Assembly: GCF_052119705.1 (NCBI RefSeq)
Contig: NZ_JBGQOP010000001.1
Coordinates: forward strand, 124,001 to 188,000
From: Oceanimonas sp052119705
GTDB lineage: Bacteria; Pseudomonadota; Gammaproteobacteria; Enterobacterales; Aeromonadaceae
Direction: 5' to 3'
DNA: 64,000 nucleotides
Shown one piece after another: positions 24,441-33,725 of this stretch. Numbering within the stretch: position 1 is the first letter of the stretch; each line of letters starts with the position of its first letter. A model generated the notes under the pieces. It saw only the letters and a program-made list of their open reading frames with translations, was not told the origin of the DNA and did not search any database. The position numbers and the translations under genes are program-made.

Positions 24441-24908
24441 ATGCTTGAAGAAATAGCCACCGTCTCTGCCGTGTACGACGGCAAGGTTGAGGTGGTGTGC
24501 TTTAGCAAGTCGGCTTGTGGCCAGTGCAAACAAAACAGTCAATGTGGCACAGGTATCGTCTCTCAAGCCTTACCCGGGCGCGACCACAGATTCGTAATTG
24601 CCACCGATTTGGTGCTTACCGTTAATCAACAAGTGCGTATAGGTATTCCGGAACAGGGGCTGCTGAGCAGTGTGTTTTTGGTGTATTTATTCCCGTTATT
24701 GTTGGTATTGGCGGGCGCCTTGCTGGCCAGTGAAGTTTTTAGCTTAGGTGACGGTGGTACCATTTTGGGCGCGGCGCTAGGTGGTGTGATTGGTTTTGTG
24801 CTGGCCGCTCGCTGGGCAAAAGGTGGCGGGCGACTAACCACAGAGCCGGTGATCATAAACGCCTTATTACCGATGGCGAGCGTCGCATATGAGGCCGATG
24901 CACCTTAG
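24441..24908 (+). CDS. rseC: SoxR-reducing/sigma-E operon protein RseC
   Basis: Inner-membrane protein of 155 residues (RseC/MucC family). A cysteine cluster CFSKSACGQCKQNSQCG lies at residues ~21-37, followed by two TM helices (LLSSVFLVYLFPLLLVLAGALLA and GTILGAALGGVIGFVLAARW). In E. coli it helps keep SoxR reduced together with the Rsx complex. It closes the rpoE operon, as in E. coli, and lepA follows 126 bases later. Confidence 0.93.
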   Translation: MLEEIATVSAVYDGKVEVVCFSKSACGQCKQNSQCGTGIVSQALPGRDHRFVIATDLVLTVNQQVRIGIPEQGLLSSVFLVYLFPLLLVLAGALLASEVFSLGDGGTILGAALGGVIGFVLAARWAKGGGRLTTEPVIINALLPMASVAYEADAP

Positions 24909-25034
24909 CCACAATGACTATTGCTCTCATCGTACGTAGACCTATATTGACTAAGGATTGGCCTCGGTAATGCTAATCCAGTAGAATCCTGCCTTTCACT
25001 CTTGCTTTTCAGACTACGGACTCCTTATCGCATC

Positions 25035-26831
25035 ATGAAGCACATTCGTAACTTTTCCGTCATCGCTCATATTGACCACGGCAAGTCCACCCTGTCCGAT
25101 CGTTTGATCCAGGTATGTGGCGGTCTGTCGGACCGAGAAATGCAGCAGCAAGTGCTCGACTCCATGGACTTAGAGCGCGAACGCGGCATCACCATTAAAG
25201 CGCAAAGTGTGACCCTCAACTACCAGGCCGACGACGGCGAAACCTACCAGCTTAACTTTATCGATACCCCAGGGCACGTTGACTTCTCTTATGAAGTTTC
25301 TCGTTCTTTGGCCGCCTGTGAAGGAGCTTTGTTGGTGGTGGACGCAGGCCAGGGTGTTGAGGCACAGACTTTGGCCAACTGTTACACGGCACTCGACATG
25401 GAACTGGAAGTGGTGCCTGTGTTGAACAAGATTGACTTGCCTCAGGCTGAGCCTGAGCGCGTAGCGGCCGAAATTGAAGATATAGTGGGCATAATGGCCA
25501 TGGACGCGGTGCGCTGCTCCGCGAAAACCGGCGTGGGCATGCATGACGTGCTGGAACGCATAGTCGGCCAAATTCCACCGCCAGAAGGCGACCCAGAAGG
25601 AGCGTTGCAAGCACTGATCATCGACTCTTGGTTTGACTCTTATTTGGGCGTAGTGTCTTTGGTGCGCGTGAAACAAGGCCGCCTAAAGAAAAACGATAAG
25701 ATCAAAGTGATGAGCACAGGCCAAGTGTGGGGCGTGGATCGCATCGGTATTTTTACGCCTAAGCAAACCGACACCGACGGCTTAGGTTGTGGCGAAGTGG
25801 GTTGGGTAGTGTGCGGTATTAAAGAAATTCACGGCGCACCCGTGGGCGATACGCTGACGCACGCCAAGCACGGCGCCGAGTTTGCATTAGCGGGCTTTCA
25901 AAAAGTAAAGCCTCAGGTATATGCGGGCTTGTTCCCGATTTCTGCCGATGATTACGAAGCTTTCCGTGATGCGCTCGATAAACTCTCGCTTAACGATGCG
26001 TCTTTGTTCTACGAGCCAGAAACCTCGAACGCCTTGGGCTTTGGTTTCCGTTGTGGTTTCCTTGGTTTGTTGCACATGGAAATTATCCAAGAGCGGTTAG
26101 AGCGCGAATACGACTTGGACTTGATCACCACGGCACCTACCGTAGTGTATGAAATCGTTAAAACTGACGGCGAATTGATCCACATTTCTAGCCCGTCAAG
26201 CATGCCGCCGCTGAATAACATTGAAGAGCTGCGTGAACCGATTGCCGAGTGTAATATTCTGGTACCACAAGAATATTTGGGCAATGTGATCACGCTGTGT
26301 ATCGAAAAGCGTGGCGTGCAAAAGAACATGGTCTATCACGGTAAGCAGGTAGCCCTGACTTACGATATTCCGATGGCCGAAGTGGTATTGGACTTTTTCG
26401 ACCGCTTAAAGTCCTGCAGCCGTGGTTATGCCTCATTGGATTACGGTTTTAGCCGCTTTGAAGCGGCGGACATGGTGCGCTTAGATATTATGATCAACGG
26501 CGATCGCGTCGATGCACTGGCGGTGATCACGCATAAAGCGAATGCCATCTATCGAGGACGCATGCTGGTCGACAAGATGCGTGATCTTATTCCGCGCCAG
26601 ATGTTTGATATTGCCATTCAAGCGTCGATTGGTAGCCAGATAATCTCGCGCAGCACGGTAAAAGCCTTGCGCAAAGACGTAACCGCTAAGTGTTACGGCG
26701 GCGACGTGAGCCGTAAGAAAAAGCTGCTTTCTAAACAGAAAGAAGGTAAAAAACGCATGAAGTCATTGGGTCGGGTTGATATCCCACAAGATGCCTTCTT
26801 AGCGATTCTTCATGTCGGTAAGGACAAGTAA
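25035..26831 (+). CDS. lepA: Elongation factor 4 (LepA)
   Basis: Ribosome-associated GTPase of 598 residues that back-translocates or aids initiation and assembly. G1 AHIDHGKST, G3 DTPGHVDF and G4 NKID are intact, and the LepA-specific C-terminal domain (GGDVSRKKKLLSKQKEGK) is present. The frame is open from 25002, but ATG 25035 (MKHIRNFSVIAHID) matches E. coli MKNIRNFSIIAHID. lepB follows after 3 bases, the universal lepA-lepB pair. Confidence 0.98.
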   Translation: MKHIRNFSVIAHIDHGKSTLSDRLIQVCGGLSDREMQQQVLDSMDLERERGITIKAQSVTLNYQADDGETYQLNFIDTPGHVDFSYEVSRSLAACEGALLVVDAGQGVEAQTLANCYTALDMELEVVPVLNKIDLPQAEPERVAAEIEDIVGIMAMDAVRCSAKTGVGMHDVLERIVGQIPPPEGDPEGALQALIIDSWFDSYLGVVSLVRVKQGRLKKNDKIKVMSTGQVWGVDRIGIFTPKQTDTDGLGCGEVGWVVCGIKEIHGAPVGDTLTHAKHGAEFALAGFQKVKPQVYAGLFPISADDYEAFRDALDKLSLNDASLFYEPETSNALGFGFRCGFLGLLHMEIIQERLEREYDLDLITTAPTVVYEIVKTDGELIHISSPSSMPPLNNIEELREPIAECNILVPQEYLGNVITLCIEKRGVQKNMVYHGKQVALTYDIPMAEVVLDFFDRLKSCSRGYASLDYGFSRFEAADMVRLDIMINGDRVDALAVITHKANAIYRGRMLVDKMRDLIPRQMFDIAIQASIGSQIISRSTVKALRKDVTAKCYGGDVSRKKKLLSKQKEGKKRMKSLGRVDIPQDAFLAILHVGKDK

Positions 26832-26834
26832 TTT

Positions 26835-27749
26835 ATGGCGAGTAACTTTGCCTTGATTTTAGTGCTGGTCACGCTAGTGACCGGTATTATTTGGGCGCTA
26901 GACAAGTGGCGATGGGCTCCGCAACGAGCTCGTAAGATAGCAGAGGCGCAAGTTGCCCACGGCAATAAGGTGGATGAAGCCGCCTTGGTGCGCGCCGCCC
27001 GCGTGCCCGGTTGGATTGAGCAAGCGCGCTCTATCTTTCCGGTGATCGCGGCCGTGCTTATACTGCGCTCTTTTATTTACGAACCGTTTCAGATCCCGTC
27101 AGGCTCTATGATGCCGACCTTATTGGTGGGTGACTTTATTTTGGTGGAAAAGTTTGCCTACGGCTTAAAAGAGCCGGTTGGCAATACCACCCTGATCGCG
27201 ACCGGCCAACCGAAACGCGGCGATGTGGTGGTATTTAAATATCCAGAAGACCCCCGCATTGACTACATCAAGCGCGTGGTAGGTTTGCCCGGCGATCGCA
27301 TTGTCTATCAAGACAAGCAGCTGTATATCAAGCCTGCTTGTGTCAGTGGCGAGTGTCCAGACTTTGCACCAGTGGCGCTAACGGCTGGCAATGTCGGTGA
27401 GTTTTCGCAAAACGGCGTGTCGCTGGAGCGTTTTAGTGAAGGTCTCACCGAGCGTGGGCACGATATATTGAAGAATCCACAACGCCCAGATCTGATGCAT
27501 CTTTACTATGGCCAGCCTAATACAGCACAGAATGAGTGGCTAGTACCGGCAGGTCAGTATTTTACTATGGGTGATAACAGAGACAACAGCACCGACAGTC
27601 GTTTTTGGGGCTTCGTGCCTGCAGAAAACTTAGTCGGCAAAGCGGTGGCCATCTGGATTAGCTTTGAATTTGAACGCAATGCCGACAGCTGGTTACCTGC
27701 TTGGGTGCCCAGTGATGTCCGCTTTAGCCGCATAGGCGCTATTCATTAA
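26835..27749 (+). CDS. lepB: Signal peptidase I
   Basis: Inner-membrane serine protease of 304 residues that removes Sec and Tat signal peptides. TM1 at ~5-21, cytoplasmic loop, TM2 at ~62-80. Catalytic serine in PSGSMMPTLL and lysine in YIKRVVGLPGD; the C-terminal GDNRDNSTDSRFWG box is intact. It lies between lepA and rnc with a 1-base overlap to rnc, so it is one transcript. Confidence 0.98.
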   Translation: MASNFALILVLVTLVTGIIWALDKWRWAPQRARKIAEAQVAHGNKVDEAALVRAARVPGWIEQARSIFPVIAAVLILRSFIYEPFQIPSGSMMPTLLVGDFILVEKFAYGLKEPVGNTTLIATGQPKRGDVVVFKYPEDPRIDYIKRVVGLPGDRIVYQDKQLYIKPACVSGECPDFAPVALTAGNVGEFSQNGVSLERFSEGLTERGHDILKNPQRPDLMHLYYGQPNTAQNEWLVPAGQYFTMGDNRDNSTDSRFWGFVPAENLVGKAVAIWISFEFERNADSWLPAWVPSDVRFSRIGAIH

Positions 27750-28417
27750 TGAAAAATTTGCAAATATTAGAAAAGAAAATAGGTTACACCTTTAAGGATC
27801 CCGCCATGTTGGTGCGGGCATTAACGCACCGCAGTGCCGGATCGCGCCATAATGAACGCTTAGAGTTTTTGGGTGATTCGCTGTTAAGCATGGTGATTGC
27901 CGATGCGCTCTTCCACCGTTTTCCTAAGGTGAACGAAGGCGATATGTCACGCATGCGCGCTACTCTGGTGCGAGAAAAAACCTTAGCCGAGCTGGCGCGG
28001 GAATTTGAGTTGGGTGAGTATTTGATATTAGGCCCAGGCGAGCTTAAAAGTGGCGGCTTTCGTCGTGAATCGATTTTGGCCGATGCCGTAGAAGCGATTA
28101 TTGGTGCCGTGTATCTGGATGCTAATATCGAACAGATGCAAGCCATGATGTTGGGTTGGTACGAAGACCGCTTAGATGCGATACAGCCCGGCATAGACCA
28201 AAAAGATCCTAAGACGCGGCTGCAAGAGTTGTTGCAGGGTAAGCGCAAACCCTTGCCTACCTATACGGTAGAGCAGGTGATTGGCGAAGCGCACAATCAA
28301 AAATTTACCGTGCATTGCCAGATTGAAGGCATGGCACAACCCGTGATTGGCATTGGTACCAGTCGTCGCAAGGCCGAGCAATCTGCGGCCGAACATGCTT
28401 TGGAAGTCTTGCTATGA
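27749..28417 (+). CDS. rnc: Ribonuclease III
   Basis: Double-strand RNA endonuclease of 222 residues that processes rRNA precursors and structured mRNAs. The RNase III signature NERLEFLGDSLL is at residues ~36-47. The second acidic cluster (LADAVEAIIGAVYLD) and the C-terminal dsRNA-binding domain (TRLQELLQGKRKPLPTY to the end) are intact. It starts on the last base of lepB and overlaps era by 4 bases. In E. coli the leader of rnc is self-cleaved; I see no matching stem because the start is coupled to lepB. Confidence 0.98.
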   Translation: MKNLQILEKKIGYTFKDPAMLVRALTHRSAGSRHNERLEFLGDSLLSMVIADALFHRFPKVNEGDMSRMRATLVREKTLAELAREFELGEYLILGPGELKSGGFRRESILADAVEAIIGAVYLDANIEQMQAMMLGWYEDRLDAIQPGIDQKDPKTRLQELLQGKRKPLPTYTVEQVIGEAHNQKFTVHCQIEGMAQPVIGIGTSRRKAEQSAAEHALEVLL

Positions 28418-29319
28418 CCACTCCTGAACAAACCTATTGCGGCTTTATCGCCATCGTCGGCCGCCCTAACGTCGGTAAATCGACCCTGCTCAATCAGCTA
28501 TTAGGGCAGAAGATCAGCATTACTTCGCGTAAGCCGCAAACTACCCGCCATCGCATCATGGGTATCGACACCGAGGGCGCCTATCAGACTATCTATGTGG
28601 ATACTCCAGGACTGCACATCGAAGAAAAGCGCACCATTAACCGCTTAATGAACCGCGCCGCTTCTAGCTCTTTGGGCGATGTGGAGATGGCGGTATTTAT
28701 GGTGGAAGGCACCAAATGGACGCCGGACGATGAGATGGTGCTGAATAAGTTGCGTCGCTTAGAGTGCCCAGTAGTGTTGGCGGTGAATAAGATTGATAAC
28801 GTCGAGACCCGCGAAGAGCTATTGCCGCATCTGCAATGGTTGGCCGCTAAGATGAACTTCGCCGATATAGTGCCCATGTCCGCAGAGAAGGGCACTAATG
28901 TTGACGTGATTGCTAAATTGGCGCGTGGCCGTTTAAAGCCGTCACCGCACCACTTTCCAGAAGATTACATCACAGATAGATCCTCGCGCTTTATGGCGGC
29001 GGAAATTATCCGTGAGAAAATCATGCGCTTTATGGGTGAAGAATTACCTTACTCGGTGACCGTAGAAATCGAAACCTACGAGGTGAACGACAAGGGCGTG
29101 GTCTGCATCAACGGCTTGATCTTGGTGGAACGCAGCGGTCAAAAACGCATGGTGATCGGCAACAAGGGCGCCAAGCTAAAAGTGATTGGCACCGAAGCCC
29201 GCTTAGATCTAGAACGCTTGCTGGAGCAAAAAGTGTTTCTCGAGCTGTGGGTGAAGGTTAAATCTGGCTGGGCCGATGATGAAAGAGCCTTGCGTAGCTT
29301 GGGGTATGGTGACGATTGA
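28414..29319 (+). CDS. era: GTPase Era
   Basis: Essential ribosome-assembly GTPase of 301 residues, binding the 16S rRNA 3' end. G1 GRPNVGKSTLLN, G3 DTPGLH and G4 NKID are followed by the KH domain (GQKRMVIGNKGAKLKVIG). It overlaps rnc by 4 bases and recO by a single base in a TGATG junction, so translation is coupled through the cluster. Confidence 0.98.
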   Translation: MTTPEQTYCGFIAIVGRPNVGKSTLLNQLLGQKISITSRKPQTTRHRIMGIDTEGAYQTIYVDTPGLHIEEKRTINRLMNRAASSSLGDVEMAVFMVEGTKWTPDDEMVLNKLRRLECPVVLAVNKIDNVETREELLPHLQWLAAKMNFADIVPMSAEKGTNVDVIAKLARGRLKPSPHHFPEDYITDRSSRFMAAEIIREKIMRFMGEELPYSVTVEIETYEVNDKGVVCINGLILVERSGQKRMVIGNKGAKLKVIGTEARLDLERLLEQKVFLELWVKVKSGWADDERALRSLGYGDD

Positions 29320-30029
29320 TGAAGGCACAGGCCGCCTTTGTTATTCACAGTCGGCCCTACCGAGAAACCAGCCAACTGGTTGAGATCTTTACCCAAGAGC
29401 AAGGTCGGCAAAGTGTCATTGCCAAAGGCAGTCGCCAGCCTCGCTCGCCATTAAAAGGGCTGTTACAGCCCTTTGTGCCCTTAAGCCTCACTTTTGGCGG
29501 CAAGGGCGAGCTTAAAACCCTGTTTAAAGTTGAGGCTACGGCACCGGCCATTCGTCTGGTCGGTACCGCCTTATACAGTGGCTTGTATCTGAATGAACTC
29601 GTTTATTATCTGTTAGAAGCTCATACCCCTTTCGATGAGGTGTTTGAGGCCTATCAGGGTACCTTACAGAAATTAGCGGCAGGCGAGAGCCTAGAACCCT
29701 GCCTGCGCCACTTTGAGTTTTATATGCTCAGTGTCTTAGGCTATGGCGTTGATTTTACGGTGGATGCGGTCAGTGGCGAGCATGTACAGGCCAATGCTTG
29801 GTATCAATACCAGCCGGAGGCGGGTTTTAGTCGCCTACCCAAGTGCGAACCAGGTGCTTATGCGGGCGCCCATCTTTATGCCTTGGCGGAGCTGGATTTT
29901 AGCTCCGCCGAAGTGCTGCAAGCTGCTAAACATTTTAGTCGCCAAGCGCTGGCCCCTTATTTAGGAGGCAGGCCCTTGCGCAGTCGTGCGCTGTTTATCA
30001 AAGGAAAGAGAGGAAGTCGCAGTGAGTGA
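29319..30029 (+). CDS. recO: DNA repair protein RecO
   Basis: RecF-pathway mediator that anneals ssDNA and loads RecA with RecR. It has 236 residues from the ATG at 29319, which shares its A with the era stop; a TTG just upstream is less likely. The N-terminal OB fold (QAAFVIHSRPYRETSQLVEIFT, SRQPRSPLKGLLQPF) is clear, followed by a helical domain. It overlaps pdxJ by 8 bases. Confidence 0.96.
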   Translation: MKAQAAFVIHSRPYRETSQLVEIFTQEQGRQSVIAKGSRQPRSPLKGLLQPFVPLSLTFGGKGELKTLFKVEATAPAIRLVGTALYSGLYLNELVYYLLEAHTPFDEVFEAYQGTLQKLAAGESLEPCLRHFEFYMLSVLGYGVDFTVDAVSGEHVQANAWYQYQPEAGFSRLPKCEPGAYAGAHLYALAELDFSSAEVLQAAKHFSRQALAPYLGGRPLRSRALFIKGKRGSRSE

Positions 30030-30759
30030 ATTATATTTAGGCGTTAATATCGATCACATTGCCACCTTGCGTAATGCGCGGGGCACTAACTATCCGGATC
30101 CTGTGTATGCGGCAACGCTGGCCGAGCTGGCCGGTGCCGATGGCATTACGGTGCATTTGCGTGAAGACAGACGCCACATTATTGATAGAGATGTGGAAAT
30201 CTTGAGTGACACCATTCAAACCCGCATGAATCTTGAGATGGCGGTGACCGAGGAAATGCTCGATATCGCCTGTCGCATCAAGCCTGCCTTCGTCTGCCTA
30301 GTGCCAGAAAAACGTGAAGAAGTGACCACCGAAGGCGGCTTAGACGTGGCCGGTCAACTCGATAAGATGACCGCTGCCGTGAAACGCTTGAGCGGAGCCG
30401 GTATTAAGGTGTCGTTATTTATTGATGCCGAGCGCAATCAAATAGATGCCGCCGTCGCCACCGGCGCGCCCTTTATTGAAATTCACACCGGCCATTATGC
30501 CAATGCGGCCAGTGAAGCAGAGCGAGGTGCCGAGCTCAAGCGCATTGCTGCGAGCGCGGCTTATGCCAGTGATATGGGTTTAAAGGTAAATGCCGGTCAT
30601 GGTCTGCATTACCATAACGTTAAGCCGATAGCCGCCATTCCTGAGATGTATGAGCTCAACATTGGCCACGCCATTATTGCTCGCGCCGCCTTCGAGGGCC
30701 TAGACAAAGCCATCCGCGACATGAAGCGGCTAATGCAAGAAGCACGGCAGGGGATTTAA
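30022..30759 (+). CDS. pdxJ: Pyridoxine 5'-phosphate synthase
   Basis: Last ring-closing step of vitamin B6 synthesis, condensing 1-deoxyxylulose 5-phosphate with 3-amino-2-oxopropyl phosphate. The open frame extends upstream, but GTG 30022 (MSELYLGVNIDHIATLRNARG) is preferred: AGAGGAAG lies 7 bases ahead and the protein has 245 residues. Active-site signatures NIDHIATLRNARGT, VHLREDRRHI and IEIHTGHYA are intact. It ends the lepA-pdxJ cluster. acpS, which often follows, is absent here. Confidence 0.98.
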   Translation: MSELYLGVNIDHIATLRNARGTNYPDPVYAATLAELAGADGITVHLREDRRHIIDRDVEILSDTIQTRMNLEMAVTEEMLDIACRIKPAFVCLVPEKREEVTTEGGLDVAGQLDKMTAAVKRLSGAGIKVSLFIDAERNQIDAAVATGAPFIEIHTGHYANAASEAERGAELKRIAASAAYASDMGLKVNAGHGLHYHNVKPIAAIPEMYELNIGHAIIARAAFEGLDKAIRDMKRLMQEARQGI

Positions 30760-30761
30760 TG

Positions 30762-30796
30762 GTGAAGGGTGAAGGGTAAAGGGTGAAGAGAGAGGT
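30762..30796 (+). repeat. Heptad repeat array downstream of pdxJ (5 units)
   Basis: GTGAAGG, GTGAAGG, GTAAAGG, GTGAAGA and GAGAGGT begin 2 bases after the pdxJ stop. Confidence 0.8.
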
Positions 30797-30847
30797 GTAA
30801 CCTCCACTGCCCATAAGCCAAACTGTACGACAGGCCTTGAACGAAGA

Positions 30848-30879
30848 GAAAACGCCGAGCGGATTGCTCGGCGTTTTTA
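30848..30879 (+). terminator. Bidirectional terminator between pdxJ and barA
   Basis: AAAACGCCGAGC-GGATT-GCTCGGCGTTTTT: ten-base stem with A and T tracts on both sides, suited to both convergent genes. Confidence 0.88.
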
Positions 30880-30890
30880 TTGCATTATCT

Positions 30891-30910
30891 CTTCACGCTT
30901 CACGCCTTAC
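30891..30910 (-). repeat. Heptad repeat array at the barA stop
   Basis: CTTCACG, CTTCACG, CCTTAC (CGTGAAG and GTAAGG on the barA strand), overlapping the barA stop codon and facing the pdxJ array. Confidence 0.7.
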
Positions 30911-33645
30911 AAATAAGCTTTAGCTTCGTCTCTGACTTGAGTGAGTCGTTCTTCTAGCTCTAGTAATTCTGGCTCTAATTCATCTAGGCTTTGCTTAGCT
31001 AATAAAGCACCTTCTAGCTCGGCGACCAAGGCTTGTAATTGGGGTACGCCGCAGTAAGCAGTGCCGCCGTGTAGCTTGTGTAGATAGGGGTAAAATTGCT
31101 CTTCATCTAACTCGCCAGAGAGTGCGGCATTGAGCAGAGGTTCAAATTCATCGAAGGTTTGCAGTAATAAGCTGAGCATTTCTTGGGCGAGCTTAGGTTT
31201 ATTGCCTACCTGTTTTAGTGCCAACGGCCAATCAATATGGTGTAAGGTCGCAGGCTTGGCAAAGCGCTGGATTAACTCGGCGAGCATATTTTCATCGAGC
31301 GGCTTCGCCAAATAGTCGTCTATGCCTTGCAATATTAAGCGCTCGCGCTCACCGGCGATGGCGTGGGCGGTGACCGCCACTATTGGCGTTATGGTGTTCG
31401 GGCCTTGACCGTCACGGATTTTTTGGGTCGCTTGTATGCCATCGAGCAAGGGCATTTGAATGTCCATGAATATCACATCATAGTGATTAACGGTGGCTAA
31501 ATTGAGCGCTTCTTGGCCATTAGAGCAGGTATCGACTTGGCTTACTTGCTCGCGCAGCAAGGCGCTAATCAACTTAAGATTGGCGGGGTTATCGTCTACG
31601 GCTAACACCCGCATCTGCTGTTTTTGACTGGCAGGCAGTAGGGGGATTTGCAATAAATCTGCTGAGGCATGCGAGTGTTCGGTACTGAGTTCTTGCTCGA
31701 CCAGGGCTATCTTACAAACATGCGGACTCGTTAAAGCCTGAGCTAATTTTTGGTAATGCACCGGCTTGGTAAGGCACAGCTGTGCACCGCTGCGCACTAA
31801 GCTTTCTGCCAAAATAGGGTCTGTGGATCCCAACAACACCACCACTTGGTGCCCTTGAGCTTGGTGCTGCTCAATGCTGTGCTCCATCTGGCTAGGCAGG
31901 GCGTTGGGGCCAAAACCGAGCAGCACGTAATCCACTGTCTCATTGAGACTGGATTCCTGTATCAGCTGTACACCCCATTCTTGCAATAAGGCGGTGGTGG
32001 CGCGCCGACTAAAATTATCTTCTTCGATATAAAGTACGGTTTTCTGGCTCAGCTCGTGTAATGGCAAAGGCTCGGCCAGTGGCAGCGGGGCACGATTGAG
32101 TTCTAGGGTAAAACTAAATGCCGAGCCTACGCCCAATTCGGAGTGCAGTTCAATATACCCCGCCATTTGCTGAACCAGCTTTTGGGTGATCACTAAGCCT
32201 AAGCCGGTGCCGCCATAGCGGCGTGAAATGCTGGAGTCCGCTTGATTAAAGGCTTGAAATAGCTGGCGGCGCTGAATATCAGAGATACCAATACCGCTGT
32301 CTTGTACGTGAATACGCAGCGCCGTGCGCTCGGGTAGGCTTGCCGGGCAAGCGTCAACCCGTACATCTACGTTGCCTTGCTCGGTAAACTTAATGGCGTT
32401 GCCGACCAGGTTTATCAGCACTTGCTGCATGCGCAGCGGATCACCCACTAAGCTGTCTTCCACCGCCGTGTCTACCCGCAACGACAGCTCCAGACCCTTA
32501 TCGTGGGCGCTGGGCGCGAGCAGTGTCATCACTTCTTGCAAGGTATCGCGCAGCGAGAAGGGAATTTGTTCCATTTTGAGTTTGCCGGCCTCGAGCTTAG
32601 AGAAGTCGAGAATATCGTTGATAATACTGAGCAGATTTTGCGCCGACTTTTCGATAGTGGTGAGATAGTCGAATTGATTAGCGGTGAGACGGGTTTTTTG
32701 TAATTGCCGCGCAAAACCGATCACGCCATTGAGCGGGGTACGCAGCTCGTGAGACATATTCGCCAAAAATTCGGTTTTCACCCGTGCCGCTTCTTGAGCG
32801 CGCTTTTTTGCCATATCTAATTCAATATTTTGAATTTCAATTTGCTCTAACGTTTCGCGCAAGTCAGAGGTAGCCTGATCGACGTTTTGCTGCATTTCTT
32901 CGTGATATTCGGCCAAAGACTTCGCCATGGCATTGATGCCATTTCTTAGCATGTCCATCTCACCGGTAAATTCGCCGTGCACTCGGGTGTCGAGTCGGCC
33001 TTCGCGAATTTTATAGATAGCCGTGATCATGTCGGTAATGGGCTGTGACACGCCACGAATTAACCGTATGCCAAAAAAGACGCTCAGGCTAACGCCTAAC
33101 AGCACTATCAACCCGGCAAAAAACGTATCTTTATACTGTACCAGCAGGGTCGAGTCGTTGGTCAGCTGCATGGCAATATAACCAATGGGCACGGTTGATA
33201 CGTCTTCCCAGGCTGAGTCGGTTTTAATATTGTCGGTGAGCACGGGAGTGCGCAAAATAATGCCCTGATCGCGATTATCGACTCGAGTCGCCAAGGGAAT
33301 AGACTCGCCTTCGGCCAAGCGCAGCTGATTGAAATCTTTATGGTAATTCGAGGTCACCAATAAACGGCCTTGATCGTCAAATAAGGCGATGGCTTTGATG
33401 AGCGGACTATTATTACGATGAATATTACTAAGCAGGCGATTTAAGGCCTCACGATTGCGACTGGTAAGTGCTAATTCACTGGCCAGTGACATGGGTTCAA
33501 TTACGTTAACTCCTTGGCTAATAAGGGATTTTTCTAGTTGTTGATAACGGCTCACCGAAAAGTAACCGGCCAGAAATATGCCAATAAGCAGCGTAGGAAT
33601 TATGGTGTAGGCGAGTATTCTGGCTCGCAGGCCGTATTTGGTCAT
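30907..33645 (-). CDS. barA: Hybrid sensor histidine kinase BarA
   Basis: Tripartite sensor of 912 residues (E. coli BarA 918) that phosphorylates UvrY/GacA and so controls the Csr system in response to short-chain acids. TM1 lies at ~9-30 and a periplasmic sensor follows (to ~165), then TM2 (FFAGLIVLLGVSLSVFFGI) and HAMP. HisKA contains FLANMSHELRTPLNG and the HATPase GTGLGLVI. A degenerate first receiver (TVLYIEEDNFS) lacks a clear phospho-acceptor. The true receiver (VLAVDDNPANLKL, VIFMDIQMP) precedes a C-terminal HPt domain (YLHKLHGGTAYCG). Divergent from rlmD, as in E. coli. Confidence 0.96.
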   Translation of the reverse strand: MTKYGLRARILAYTIIPTLLIGIFLAGYFSVSRYQQLEKSLISQGVNVIEPMSLASELALTSRNREALNRLLSNIHRNNSPLIKAIALFDDQGRLLVTSNYHKDFNQLRLAEGESIPLATRVDNRDQGIILRTPVLTDNIKTDSAWEDVSTVPIGYIAMQLTNDSTLLVQYKDTFFAGLIVLLGVSLSVFFGIRLIRGVSQPITDMITAIYKIREGRLDTRVHGEFTGEMDMLRNGINAMAKSLAEYHEEMQQNVDQATSDLRETLEQIEIQNIELDMAKKRAQEAARVKTEFLANMSHELRTPLNGVIGFARQLQKTRLTANQFDYLTTIEKSAQNLLSIINDILDFSKLEAGKLKMEQIPFSLRDTLQEVMTLLAPSAHDKGLELSLRVDTAVEDSLVGDPLRMQQVLINLVGNAIKFTEQGNVDVRVDACPASLPERTALRIHVQDSGIGISDIQRRQLFQAFNQADSSISRRYGGTGLGLVITQKLVQQMAGYIELHSELGVGSAFSFTLELNRAPLPLAEPLPLHELSQKTVLYIEEDNFSRRATTALLQEWGVQLIQESSLNETVDYVLLGFGPNALPSQMEHSIEQHQAQGHQVVVLLGSTDPILAESLVRSGAQLCLTKPVHYQKLAQALTSPHVCKIALVEQELSTEHSHASADLLQIPLLPASQKQQMRVLAVDDNPANLKLISALLREQVSQVDTCSNGQEALNLATVNHYDVIFMDIQMPLLDGIQATQKIRDGQGPNTITPIVAVTAHAIAGERERLILQGIDDYLAKPLDENMLAELIQRFAKPATLHHIDWPLALKQVGNKPKLAQEMLSLLLQTFDEFEPLLNAALSGELDEEQFYPYLHKLHGGTAYCGVPQLQALVAELEGALLAKQSLDELEPELLELEERLTQVRDEAKAYL

Positions 33646-33725
33646 AGTGGGCTAATGTGGGACAATACCGATATTAAATCAACAGACGTTGATGATGACA
33701 TAGTCGGTTCGAGGCCTCCACGTTT